DNA of 34,341 bases, taken from positions 1 through 34,341 of the IMG/VR virus record IMGVR_UViG_3300007734_000608. The stretch is one strand, 5' to 3'. Shown here in pieces: positions 1 through 6,732 of the stretch. The translations under genes and the position numbers were made by a program. The DNA is from a virus. Position 1 is the stretch's first letter, and every line of letters starts with the position of its first letter. Under the pieces are notes generated by a model, which saw nothing but the letters and a program-made list of their open reading frames with translations, had not been told where the DNA came from and ran no database searches.

Positions 1-97
1 TAATACCAGAAAACGGCAAAGGTATTGCAGCCTGATGTTTTGAATAATAAACATCAAGCTGCGCGTTAGTTAGTTTTGAGAAGTATTCAACAGGCAT
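1..97 (-). CDS. Partial leftward gene at the window edge, unknown function
   Basis: On the minus strand an ATG at 97-95 opens a frame that stays open to the window edge (32 codons), beginning MPVEYFSKLTNAQLDVYYSK. It starts one base after the TGA stop of the upstream leftward gene, and a GGGGG run sits just before it, as expected for a coupled phage gene. I do not recognise the protein and only its N-terminus is present. The second copy of the upstream gene, at the right end of the window, is not followed by this gene. Coding status is inferred from the open frame and the spacing only. Confidence 0.45.
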   Translation of the reverse strand, partial: MPVEYFSKLTNAQLDVYYSKHQAAIPLPFSGI

Positions 98-98
98 A

Positions 99-449
99 TC
101 AACCCCCAAAAAACGCGGCCACAAGTGGGTCGCGTTTCACGACCCGTCTCTTTTGTCTACGTCTGGCAGCGTCAAAGTCTTTGTCATCGGCACTCATTTT
201 CTCGCGGTGTTTCTTGATGCGCTCTGAGCCTGGCACTGGCCCAGGCGCTATGGCATCTTCACCCTCACCCCAAGACCACAGAGGCCGCCACTGGCCATTT
301 GCATGGACCTTGGTGAATCCTGAGATATGGACCAGATCATGGCGGTGCAGATCAAACAGGATTCGCGCTGCACTGCGCCTGGCACAAAAGCACAGCTTGG
401 CCAAGTCCACATCAGAGAGATTGCCTTTCTTTTGCAGTGCCGCCTCAAT
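99..449. repeat. Left copy of a long, diverged terminal direct repeat
   Basis: Bases 99-449 align without gaps to 33991-34341. From 108 to 449 I count about 14 substitutions in 342 bases (roughly 96% identity). Four more differences sit in the nine bases just outside the A-run. All but one of the differences in the aligned coding part are synonymous (one Glu/Asp change), plus a change in the last residue. The right copy is cut by the window end, so the full repeat could be longer. Confidence 0.9.
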
Positions 450-485
450 GGCAGGCTCTACACGGGGCTTTAAGCCTCTGGCCAT
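99..485 (-). CDS. Winged-helix-like DNA-binding protein, left copy
   Basis: This 128-residue, basic, soluble protein has an N-terminal region (about residues 10-60) that looks like a winged helix-turn-helix: predicted helices around NLSDVDLAKLCFCARRSAAR, then a beta-rich stretch HISGFTKVHANGQWRPLW. The C-terminus is very basic (RRRQKRRVVKRDP) and ends in a short hydrophobic AAFFG motif. A role in DNA binding or regulation is inferred from this shape, not from a recognised named family. It is the third gene of a leftward cluster and overlaps the previous gene by 16 bases. A near-copy of the same gene, with almost only synonymous changes, lies at 33991-34341. The gene's 3' end doubles as a transcription terminator. 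Confidence 0.7.
   Translation of the reverse strand: MARGLKPRVEPAIEAALQKKGNLSDVDLAKLCFCARRSAARILFDLHRHDLVHISGFTKVHANGQWRPLWSWGEGEDAIAPGPVPGSERIKKHREKMSADDKDFDAARRRQKRRVVKRDPLVAAFFGG
108..137 (-). terminator. Rho-independent terminator inside the 3' end of the winged-helix-like gene
   Basis: Read on the minus strand, the arms AAACGCG and CGCGTTT (111-137 on the plus strand), with an inner GTGG/CCAC pairing, form a hairpin that runs straight into six Ts (113-108). The T-run is the Phe-Phe codons near the end of the coding region. The same structure is conserved in the right-hand copy at 34000-34029. Confidence 0.6.
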
Positions 486-652
486 GTGCTGGTCTCCATT
501 CGGGCTTTCAAGCGCTCCAGCATCGTTTTGACAACGAATGCGTGGGTTCTTATCTCCTGAGTGGTGGCATGGCCATAAATCTCTGGATCGACCATGGCAC
601 TGACCAGGTCAAGACAAGCCTCAAGGGCCAAAGGCAATTCTTTATCGGTCAT
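470..652 (-). CDS. Small helical phage protein, unknown function
   Basis: A 60-residue protein starting MTDKELPLALEACLDLV. I chose the ATG at 652 because GGAGAAG lies a proper distance upstream; an earlier in-frame ATG at 679 has no such site. It is mostly predicted helix, with an acidic N-terminal half and a basic patch (ERLKARME). It overlaps the preceding gene by 11 bases and the winged-helix-like gene downstream by 16 bases, so the leftward cluster is probably one transcript. I do not recognise the family. Being conserved in frame between two well-linked genes is the main support. Confidence 0.6.
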   Translation of the reverse strand: MTDKELPLALEACLDLVSAMVDPEIYGHATTQEIRTHAFVVKTMLERLKARMETSTWPEA

Positions 653-917
653 TAAACTTCTCCAGCGCAGATACTTCAATGTGGTCCACCATGGACTGCA
701 AGATCATGTGGGCAATGTCCACATCAGTGCCAGCGATGTATGCGTTATTGAGGGTCATGCACTCTTCAATATCAGGCTCATAGGGCGCGCCATAAGAGTC
801 TCTGTAGCCTTTCTCTTCTGGGCTGTATTCAAGGAAGCAGACCAGATCAACGTCTTCTACTGAGCATTCAAACTGGAACAAGTCTTTAGGGCAGGGTGGG
901 GTTGGATCGTATTTCAT
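642..917 (-). CDS. Small acidic phage protein, unknown function
   Basis: A 91-residue protein beginning MKYDPTPPCPKDLFQFECSV. The start at 917 is preferred over an in-frame ATG at 929 because it overlaps the stop of the upstream membrane peptide in the ATGA fashion. The protein is strongly acidic in the middle (VEDVDLV, EYSPEEKGY, EPDIEECMT) and contains three cysteines. No membrane segment or signal peptide is visible. I recognise no domain. It belongs to the leftward small-gene cluster that leads away from the 1010-1125 control region. Confidence 0.6.
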   Translation of the reverse strand: MKYDPTPPCPKDLFQFECSVEDVDLVCFLEYSPEEKGYRDSYGAPYEPDIEECMTLNNAYIAGTDVDIAHMILQSMVDHIEVSALEKFNDR

Positions 918-1009
918 GCTGACCACCATGCCACCAAGAGTGCGGCCATGCCAACGCCAATGGCCAAGGCAGTCAAATAATCCAAGAGGGTTTCGGTTTG
1001 CGGTTTCAT
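914..1009 (-). CDS. Tiny single-pass membrane peptide
   Basis: A 31-residue frame on the minus strand starts at ATG 1009 and ends TGA at 914-916, overlapping the next start (ATGA). It reads MKPQTETLLDYLTALAIGVG and continues with a hydrophobic, Trp-rich tail (MAALLVAWWSA). The hydrophobic stretch from about residue 13 on would make one membrane helix with the N-terminus carrying the polar part. It is the first gene of the leftward cluster. Function unknown; a small inner-membrane protein is inferred from hydrophobicity only. Confidence 0.55.
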   Translation of the reverse strand: MKPQTETLLDYLTALAIGVGMAALLVAWWSA

Positions 1010-1125
1010 CGGTTTCTTTCGTTTAAGTTGAACAGTCAAAACGATTGTGGACATAAATCAAATATGTTGCAAGAACTATTCTGTCCATGTTGTTTTTATA
1101 CATAAAGCGCAATTAGAATGCGCTG
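1010..1125. promoter_or_regulatory. Divergent control region between leftward cluster and HTH gene
   Basis: This gap separates the leftward cluster (starts at 1009) from the rightward HTH gene (starts at 1126). It contains GTTTCTTTCGTT at 1012-1023, which differs by one base from a motif found twice in the other divergent region (1907-1918 and, inverted, 1971-1982). It also contains a pair of 6-base inverted arms, TGGACA (1048-1053) and TGTCCA (1082-1087). The region is AT-rich and must hold promoters for both sides, but no clear -35/-10 pair stands out. Operator function is an inference. Confidence 0.5.
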
Positions 1126-1326
1126 ATGCAATCAATTCACGATATCAAGGCAAAGGCCAAGGCCCACAAGATCACCATGGCTGCCGTGTGCAATGAGGCT
1201 GGCATTCAGCAGTCCCAGGTGAGCCGGTGGCTGTCTGGGACTGTTGAGCCACTCTGGACATCAGTCAATCAATTGCACTTGGCGCTTGAGAAACTGATCG
1301 ACCAATCACCAGTCCACTGCGACTGA
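1126..1326 (+). CDS. Small Cro/C1-type helix-turn-helix regulator
   Basis: This 66-residue protein has a lambda-repressor-like helix-turn-helix: helix 2 around TMAAVCNEAG and recognition helix around QSQVSRWLSGTVEPLW (residues 18-44), followed by a C-terminal helix (LHLALEKLI). It has no extra dimerisation or protease domain, so it resembles Cro-like or small transcriptional switch proteins. It is the only rightward gene between two leftward units and overlaps the convergent SSB gene tail to tail by 21 bases. It probably binds operators in the flanking divergent regions. Whether it controls a lysogenic state or just early expression cannot be told; no integrase is visible. Confidence 0.75.
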   Translation: MQSIHDIKAKAKAHKITMAAVCNEAGIQQSQVSRWLSGTVEPLWTSVNQLHLALEKLIDQSPVHCD

Positions 1327-1875
1327 GGCAGCAGCTGGCGCAGAGTCTCTACCGGCCACCACGCCAAAGTCAGATGCCGCTGATGGCTTTGCACCACCGA
1401 GCGAGTCACCCTTGGCCAAGAGCATGATGTTGTTGAGGCCATACGACACACCCTTGTTGCCTGCCTGGTCATAAGCATAGGCATTCAGACTGACACGGCC
1501 AAAATCACCAGAGACTATGTCAGCACTGCCAATGATGTCATGGCCATGGGCATCCACTGCACCAGGCTTGTTGGTGCTTTTGGTGTTGAAGAAGTAATGG
1601 CCAGCGTACTCTGGACCAAGTGGTGAGCCATCGGACTTGACTTCAGTGTCGCCATCACGCAAGGGATTGCGCACAGTCTTGGGAATCTTGTCCCCGAACT
1701 TGGCAGTCAATGCGGCCTTGGCTGCCGCTTTCAATTGGTTCACAGTCTCGGTGTCTGTCTTTGGGACAAGCACCTGAGTTGAGAACTCTTCTTTTCCGTT
1801 CATCTCATTCTTGCGAGCAGTCAATGCTGAGAAATAAGAGAAGCGAACTTTACCGGTTACAACGCGAGTAGACAT
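1306..1875 (-). CDS. Phage single-stranded-DNA-binding protein (DUF2815 family)
   Basis: This 189-residue protein matches the DUF2815 family as I know it: an OB-fold, T7 gp2.5-like ssDNA-binding protein found beside DUF2800 nucleases in phage replication modules. Recognisable parts are the N-terminal TGKVRFSYFSALTARKNEMN, the middle region KTVRNPLRDGD, AGHYFFNTKS, and GDFGRVSLNAYAYDQAGNKG, where aromatic residues would stack on ssDNA. The C-terminus is Ala/Ser-rich and ends VAVDW, an acidic-aromatic tip as in many SSBs. A strong ribosome site (AAAAGGATC) precedes ATG 1875. It is transcribed leftward, divergent from the helicase gene. Confidence 0.85.
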   Translation of the reverse strand: MSTRVVTGKVRFSYFSALTARKNEMNGKEEFSTQVLVPKTDTETVNQLKAAAKAALTAKFGDKIPKTVRNPLRDGDTEVKSDGSPLGPEYAGHYFFNTKSTNKPGAVDAHGHDIIGSADIVSGDFGRVSLNAYAYDQAGNKGVSYGLNNIMLLAKGDSLGGAKPSAASDFGVVAGRDSAPAAASVAVDW

Positions 1876-1994
1876 TTTTGATCCTTTTAAGGTTTGAGGT
1901 TTTTACGTTTCTGTCGTTAAACAGAAATTGCACTTTAGCACAAATCTCAGTTAAGATGCCTGCAAGTTAAAACGACAGAAACGGAAACAGCGAA
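1876..1994. promoter_or_regulatory. Divergent promoter region with a 13-base inverted operator-like repeat
   Basis: The gap between the leftward SSB gene and the rightward SNF2-like gene carries a perfect 13-base inverted repeat: CGTTTCTGTCGTT at 1906-1918 and its reverse complement AACGACAGAAACG at 1971-1983, with 52 bases between. One arm lies close to each gene start. A one-mismatch version of the core occurs at 1012-1023 in the other divergent region. This arrangement fits a pair of binding sites for a regulator such as the neighbouring HTH protein; the binding itself is inferred. Confidence 0.6.
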
Positions 1995-3221
1995 ATGCAA
2001 CTATTCCCCCATCAGCAAGAGGCCAAGCTCTTCTTGCTGTCCAGGCGCAGGGCCATACTGGCCGACCAGCCCCGAGTTGGTAAGACGCTACCCACAGCAG
2101 CTGCTGCACTTGAAAATCTACCGGCCCTCATCGTCTGCCCAGCCATCGCCAAGACAGTCTGGGAGGCGGCTTTCAGTAAGCTAGCGCCCAATGTCTCGGT
2201 CCATGTGGTCAATGGAAAACGCGAGGCATCAGAGGTGAACAGTGCCGATGTGACCATCATTAACTATGACGTTTTGCAATACGCACAAACGAATGTGGAC
2301 AGATATAACACGCTAGTGCTAGACGAATGCCACAGAATTAAGAATCCAAAAGCGCAAAGGACCAAGGCGGCCATGCTGGCCATGAAAAAGATCGAGTGTG
2401 TCTATGCGCTCAGTGGTACGCCAATACCCAACAGGCCCATTGAACTGTGGCCCATTCTGCACGGCCTTGGCATCTACAGAGGCGGCTGGTTTGACTTTGC
2501 AGTCAGGTACGCCAAGATGTGGAATGCCCCATGGGGCTTGGATACATCAGGCGCGTCAAATCTGCCAGAACTCAAGGTGCTCATGCTGCCCCATGTGCTG
2601 CGCAGAAAGAAAGAAGACATCTTCAAAGACTACAAAGAGCCACAAGTTAGTTTGATCACCTTTGACCTACCAACCGACAAACGCGAGCAGACCTTTGATG
2701 CCGATGCCTTGATGGCAAACCCCAATGCCTTGCTGGCCTTTGAGGGTCTGGCCGAGATCATGCGCGAGGCCGGTATGCGCAAGGTCAAGGCCGCCAGTGA
2801 ATTCATCGATGACCTCTTGCAATCCAACGAGCCAGTGGTGGTCTTTGCGCACCACAAAGATGTGGTGGCCGAGCTGGAGAAACTGCTATTTGTCCACAAG
2901 CCCGTGATCGTGGTGGGTGATACATCAAGGGCCAAGCGCGACAAAGCCATTGCCGACTTCCAGTCTGGCCAGACCCAATGCATCATCGGCAACATTGCCG
3001 CCATGTCTGAAGGTGTGGACCTCTCTGCTGCCGACACGATTGTCTTTGTCGAATGCACTTGGTCCACATCAGCCCTTGAGCAAGCCTCAAGCCGAGTTGA
3101 AAATATCAACAAATCAGGCATTCCCCCCGTCATTTACATCTTGACCATCAAGGCCAGCTTGGACCATACAGTCTTGGCCAAGGTCTTGAAGAAACTGAAT
3201 ATCGTCAACCAAATCATTTAA
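1995..3221 (+). CDS. SNF2-like superfamily 2 DNA helicase/translocase
   Basis: This 408-residue SF2 ATPase has the expected order: Walker A DQPRVGKT (24-31), motif Ia region ALIVCPAI, DEAH-type box DECH (110-113), motif III SGTP (140-143), then a second RecA-like lobe with SEGVDLSAADT (338-348) and motif VI QASSRVENINKSG (363-375). This matches compact phage SNF2-like helicases, which move on duplex DNA during replication or recombination. The second arginine usually seen in motif VI appears to be replaced (Asn or Lys). It opens the rightward replication module and is followed 12 bases later by the DUF2800 nuclease. Confidence 0.85.
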   Translation: MQLFPHQQEAKLFLLSRRRAILADQPRVGKTLPTAAAALENLPALIVCPAIAKTVWEAAFSKLAPNVSVHVVNGKREASEVNSADVTIINYDVLQYAQTNVDRYNTLVLDECHRIKNPKAQRTKAAMLAMKKIECVYALSGTPIPNRPIELWPILHGLGIYRGGWFDFAVRYAKMWNAPWGLDTSGASNLPELKVLMLPHVLRRKKEDIFKDYKEPQVSLITFDLPTDKREQTFDADALMANPNALLAFEGLAEIMREAGMRKVKAASEFIDDLLQSNEPVVVFAHHKDVVAELEKLLFVHKPVIVVGDTSRAKRDKAIADFQSGQTQCIIGNIAAMSEGVDLSAADTIVFVECTWSTSALEQASSRVENINKSGIPPVIYILTIKASLDHTVLAKVLKKLNIVNQII

Positions 3222-3233
3222 CCAGGAGAAACT

Positions 3234-4241
3234 ATGCAACATGAAACCCGAAAACACGCCCGACTCTCAGCATCCCGCACGGACAGATTCATGTCTTGCC
3301 CTGGCTCATACCGGCTTGAATCCCTCATGCCTTTCGAGCCAGCCGGTGAAGCCGCTGCCATTGGCACAGCGATCCATGAACTGTCTGAGATCATTCTGCG
3401 CAATGGTGAAATACCAGCCGGAACTGATCCTGACCATCTTTCGATGGCCCAAGGCTATGCCAACTTTGTCAATACTCTGGTCGAGAATCCGCGCAAGAAG
3501 CTCATTGAAGTAAACCTAGATGAAGGCTTAAAGTCCCTGCACCCAGCGCTTGGTGGCACGGCTGATGCCATCCTGGTCGATGGCAACCATCTTCATGTCA
3601 TTGATCTGAAGACTGGCCGTGTGGCTGTCGAGGCCGAAGACAACAAGCAGCTGCTGACCTATGCCCTTGGTGCGATGCGCCAGCTCAAAGCGCCAAGCAC
3701 CATCGAATGCACCATGCACATTTTCCAGCCCCGTGTGGGCCACAGTCAGTGGACAGTGTCTGGCAACCGACTGGAGCTGCATGGCAGGCGCTTGCTTGAA
3801 GCTGCCGAGCTGGCGCTCACAAGCGATGCCCCCACTAGCCCCAGCCCCGATGCCTGCCGGTATTGCAAGGCCAAGACCATCTGCCCCAGTATGCGTGAGA
3901 AGGTCCAGATCGCTGCCAGAAGCGACTTTATGCCTGACACCACTGTCACCCCTGAGATGCTCGATGACGCGGCTCTGGTGGCCGCATGGGCCGATGCAGT
4001 GCAGGCCGCTGCTAAGGCCCAGATCACTGAAGGCAAGGCAATCACTGGTTGGACCATGCGCGCAGGCCGTAAGACAAAATTCTGGAAAGACGAAGCACTG
4101 GTCATGGAGGCATTCAAAGACAACTTGAAAGTGTGGGAGTTGAAGTCGCCCAGTGCTGTCTTGAAACTTGGTGTCGAAGTCAGCGAAGACCTAGTCGGTG
4201 AGAAGGTCGCTGCATCTAGCCTAGTCAGGGCCAAGGAATAG
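3234..4241 (+). CDS. Cas4/RecB-like PD-(D/E)XK nuclease (DUF2800 family)
   Basis: A 335-residue protein with the DUF2800 layout. Residues GTAIHE (44-49), E92, GGTADAILVD (Asp111), IDLKTG (Asp124, Lys126) and QLLTY (139-143) follow the PD-(D/E)XK exonuclease core. One N-terminal cysteine (FMSCPGS, Cys22) plus CRYCKAKTIC (Cys208, 211, 217) give the four-cysteine pattern of Cas4/AddB-type iron-sulfur nucleases. It probably trims DNA ends in phage replication or recombination with the SNF2-like helicase and the SSB. A clear ribosome site (CAGGAGAAACT) precedes ATG 3234. The C-terminal about 90 residues are a helical extension also seen in the family. Confidence 0.85.
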   Translation: MQHETRKHARLSASRTDRFMSCPGSYRLESLMPFEPAGEAAAIGTAIHELSEIILRNGEIPAGTDPDHLSMAQGYANFVNTLVENPRKKLIEVNLDEGLKSLHPALGGTADAILVDGNHLHVIDLKTGRVAVEAEDNKQLLTYALGAMRQLKAPSTIECTMHIFQPRVGHSQWTVSGNRLELHGRRLLEAAELALTSDAPTSPSPDACRYCKAKTICPSMREKVQIAARSDFMPDTTVTPEMLDDAALVAAWADAVQAAAKAQITEGKAITGWTMRAGRKTKFWKDEALVMEAFKDNLKVWELKSPSAVLKLGVEVSEDLVGEKVAASSLVRAKE

Positions 4242-4267
4242 AATCCAAACCCTGCGCCAAAAGAAAA

Positions 4268-4297
4268 GACCTGATAGCGCGTTAACACTACCAGGTC
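4268..4297. other. Imperfect hairpin between nuclease and primase genes
   Basis: Arms GACCTGATAG (4268-4277) and CTACCAGGTC (4288-4297) pair with one mismatch around a 10-base loop. No T-run follows on either strand, so it is not a standard terminator. It could be an attenuator, an mRNA-stability element or a protein site; nothing in the sequence decides. Between it and the primase start a tiny 9-codon frame (4312-4341) overlaps the primase leader. Confidence 0.35.
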
Positions 4298-4350
4298 AAA
4301 AGTCAATCTCATGGCAACTATCAATGAAACCCCAACTTAAAGGAATTTCA

Positions 4351-6492
4351 GTGCCCATCTTAACTGAAACACCCCTGCCAGATACATTTAGCCAGTCGCA
4401 GTCTGTCGCCTGCAAAATAGGCACTGTCGCGCCTGATGCAGTCTTCTGCACCTTTGCCCTACAGGGCAGTAAGAAAATCCCCTACAAGCGAAGCGGCCAA
4501 GGTGTGGCCCGTGACACTGACCCAACAGACCTTTACAACGCTGAAGACATCTGGGCCATGGAGTCATGCCCTCATGGCCAGTATTTTGGCCTGGTCCAGC
4601 AGCGCCCCATCATCAGCGCATCAGGAAACTTTCTGGTTTGCCTTGATGTGGACATGAAGCACGCAAGTGGACCCACCAATGTGGCCATCCAGCGCATGGC
4701 CAAGTACGTCAAACAAAACAAGATGCTGACCGAGGTCTCTGTCTCAGGCCGTGGCCGTCATGTCTTCTTATGGGTCTCACCACCCAAAGAAGCTGACCAG
4801 GTGCTACCCAAGTACAAGCTAGGCGGTGGCCAAGAGTTAGAAGTATTTGGCCTGCCAAACAGTGCCGGCAAGTCAGTGTTACTCAGTGGCAATGCGGTGG
4901 TCGGTGAATTCCAAGAGGCCGTGGACCTTTATGCTTTATTACAAGACTGGGGCATCATCGAGCAGCACCAGCTCCAAGAGCCAAAGCCTGCTGCACCACC
5001 CAGCCAATCATTTGACTTCACCCAATTAGGCTCAAGGATTGATGACAGCGATCTTGATCGCGCCATCAAGGCTTTGCACCATATTTCCCCAGACTGCGAC
5101 TATGAGCAGTGGATCGAACTGGGCCAAGCGCTGCATACAGAATTCGGGGAAGCAGGTCTCGGCCCATGGATGACATGGTCCATGGCTGGCCAGAAGTACC
5201 AAGGCACAAAAGACATTGAAGTCCACTGGAAGAGCTTTCACCAGGGCAAAGGCGTAGGGCTTGGCACACTCTTCAAACACGCCAAGGATTGTGGCTATGA
5301 GCCGCCAACCAAGCAGACCGAGCGCAAGTCAGCCGTGGAAGACTTTGCAGCCGTGATCAGTCAGGCCCAATCACCAGTCACAGAAGACGCGCCAGACCCG
5401 TCATGGCCAGAGCTTGCCTTAGACCTGACAAAGCTCAACTTCATCGACTACCTGATCGAAGGCTTCATGGCCCACAGCTTCTTTATCTTGGCCGGTCAGC
5501 CTGGCGTGGGTAAGACCACAGCGGTCCTGTCCATGTGCATGATCATGGCTGGGTTTAATGTGGAAGGCTGCGAGATACATTCAAAGACCAGGCGCAAGTC
5601 GATTATCGTGACTGAAGATAGTGACCAGATAATCCGAACATTATTCGCATATTCAAAGCATTACAAAATAAATAATCTGAATGACTGGTTTGTGGTTATT
5701 GATGCCAGAAGGTCTAATGTCAAAGACTTATTAAGGCTTGCCCATAATATCGAGCGCCACACTGTTAATGGCATTAAGCCATTATTAGTTTTAGACACGG
5801 CCAATGCCACCATGGATATTGATAACGAGAATGACAACTCAGAAGTTGGCAGCTTTATTGCCGCCATCAAGCAGACCATCTTCATTCAGCAAAAAGCCCC
5901 AGTCTGCATCCTGACCCACACAAACAAGACCATCAGCCGGCAAGACTCCGATGCCATGGCCCGTGGCGCTTCTGCCTTTACAGGTGACGCAACCCTGACA
6001 GGCGTGCTTTTCATGGATGAGGATAACCAGCGCTACCTAAAGCTGACCAAAACGCGCTACGAGCCACAATTCAGAGAGATCAAGTTCGACTCCATCACAT
6101 TTCCAGAAATAGTCATAACCCCAGCTGGTGATCTGCAAGAGATTATTTGCAGGGTGGCCATTCCAGCCATGTCGTCAGAACAAGACCGAATGGCCGCCAA
6201 GCAGTCCCAACAAGACAGTGCCAAAGAACAGCGCATCCAAGACAAGTGCGATGAGGTCTGCAACCATGTCCAGTCCATCATCAATGACAAAGGCAGCGTC
6301 ATCATGCGCAGAGGACCAGGCAGGCCCGTTGTGCCAAAAGAACTCCAAACCGCCTACCAACTAGACTGGACTGAGATATTCAGCAGCGTCAAAGGCTCAG
6401 ATGCAGGCTATATCCGCAAGCACATTGGCACGGCCATCTTCACCAGATTCGCGCCAAACGAGCCACTGTCAGGCTGGGTGAGACTCGCATGA
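4351..6492 (+). CDS. Primase-polymerase / RepA-like helicase fusion, replication initiator candidate
   Basis: A 713-residue protein. Residues about 25-200 form an archaeo-eukaryotic-type primase: metal-binding LDVDMK (99-104), SGRGRH (132-137) and QELEVFG (161-167). Residues about 232-315 match a PriCT_2 domain. Residues about 360-590 are a RepA/AAA_25-type hexameric helicase with Walker A GQPGVGKT (382-389), Walker B LLVLDTAN (478-485) and sensor-like THTNK (522-526). I chose GTG 4351 because AAAGGAA sits 5 bases upstream; ATG 4324 (9 residues longer) lacks a site. This layout is known from plasmids and prophage replicons. Iterons and DnaA boxes begin 6 bases after its stop, supporting a role in initiation. 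The stretch 5600-5830 is more AT-rich than the rest. Confidence 0.85.
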   Translation: MPILTETPLPDTFSQSQSVACKIGTVAPDAVFCTFALQGSKKIPYKRSGQGVARDTDPTDLYNAEDIWAMESCPHGQYFGLVQQRPIISASGNFLVCLDVDMKHASGPTNVAIQRMAKYVKQNKMLTEVSVSGRGRHVFLWVSPPKEADQVLPKYKLGGGQELEVFGLPNSAGKSVLLSGNAVVGEFQEAVDLYALLQDWGIIEQHQLQEPKPAAPPSQSFDFTQLGSRIDDSDLDRAIKALHHISPDCDYEQWIELGQALHTEFGEAGLGPWMTWSMAGQKYQGTKDIEVHWKSFHQGKGVGLGTLFKHAKDCGYEPPTKQTERKSAVEDFAAVISQAQSPVTEDAPDPSWPELALDLTKLNFIDYLIEGFMAHSFFILAGQPGVGKTTAVLSMCMIMAGFNVEGCEIHSKTRRKSIIVTEDSDQIIRTLFAYSKHYKINNLNDWFVVIDARRSNVKDLLRLAHNIERHTVNGIKPLLVLDTANATMDIDNENDNSEVGSFIAAIKQTIFIQQKAPVCILTHTNKTISRQDSDAMARGASAFTGDATLTGVLFMDEDNQRYLKLTKTRYEPQFREIKFDSITFPEIVITPAGDLQEIICRVAIPAMSSEQDRMAAKQSQQDSAKEQRIQDKCDEVCNHVQSIINDKGSVIMRRGPGRPVVPKELQTAYQLDWTEIFSSVKGSDAGYIRKHIGTAIFTRFAPNEPLSGWVRLA

Positions 6493-6497
6493 TCAGT

Positions 6498-6549
6498 CTA
6501 ATGCGGAAAGGCGGAACTAATACGGAACTAATACGGAATTCCGTATTAG
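6498..6549. repeat. Iteron cluster: four 11-base CTAATRCGGAA units, last two forming a palindrome
   Basis: Copies of CTAATRCGGAA lie at 6498-6508, 6517-6527, 6528-6538 (plus) and 6539-6549 (minus). The last two abut and make a perfect 22-base palindrome centred on an EcoRI-like GAATTC. The first copy is followed by AGGCGGAA, which is repeated after the copy at 6634. More copies lie at 6634-6644 (+), 6668-6678 (-) and 6779-6789 (+). Repeated sites right after a RepA-like gene resemble plasmid iterons; operator function is the alternative. Confidence 0.8.
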
Positions 6550-6567
6550 ACAATGGCAGGGATTGTT

Positions 6568-6601
6568 GGATAAGTAGGGTCGTTAGACCTACTTATCCAC
6601 A
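6568..6601. other. Hairpin with a DnaA box on its right arm
   Basis: GGATAAGTAGG (6568-6578) and CCTACTTATCC (6588-6598) form a perfect 11-base stem with a 9-base loop. The right arm runs into an exact DnaA box TTATCCACA at 6593-6601. No T-run follows. A structured site in the putative origin is a reasonable reading. Confidence 0.6.
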
Positions 6602-6630
6602 GACCAGTCACGGCTTGGAAGGTACTTCAG

Positions 6631-6681
6631 TTTCTAATGCGGAAAGGCGGAAAATTCCTTAAGGGCTTTCCGTATTAGAAA
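6631..6681. repeat. Long inverted iteron pair
   Basis: TTTCTAATGCGGAAAG (6631-6646) and CTTTCCGTATTAGAAA (6666-6681) are inverted with a single mismatch across 16 bases. The arms contain the 11-base iteron unit (6634-6644 and 6668-6678). The intervening 19 bases include AATTCCTTAAGG. This pair belongs to the same repeat family as 6498-6549. Confidence 0.75.
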
Positions 6682-6712
6682 CGAGCATTAGATGGTCCAA
6701 CACAAAGGAAAG

Positions 6713-6732
6713 TTATGCACAGGTTATCCACA
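6713..6732 (+). other. Two adjacent DnaA boxes
   Basis: TTATGCACA (6713-6721) and TTATCCACA (6724-6732) are exact matches to the bacterial DnaA box TTATNCACA, spaced by two bases and overlapping the start of the next gene. With the box at 6593-6601 they form the first DnaA-box group beside the iterons. Confidence 0.75.

Noticed and set aside
76-531. A plus-strand gene opposite the winged-helix-like gene, and similar opposite-strand frames elsewhere
   Set aside because: These frames are mirror images of well-supported genes, with unlikely composition and no ribosome sites.
4268-4297. A rho-independent terminator before the primase gene
   Set aside because: The hairpin is not followed by a T-run on either strand.
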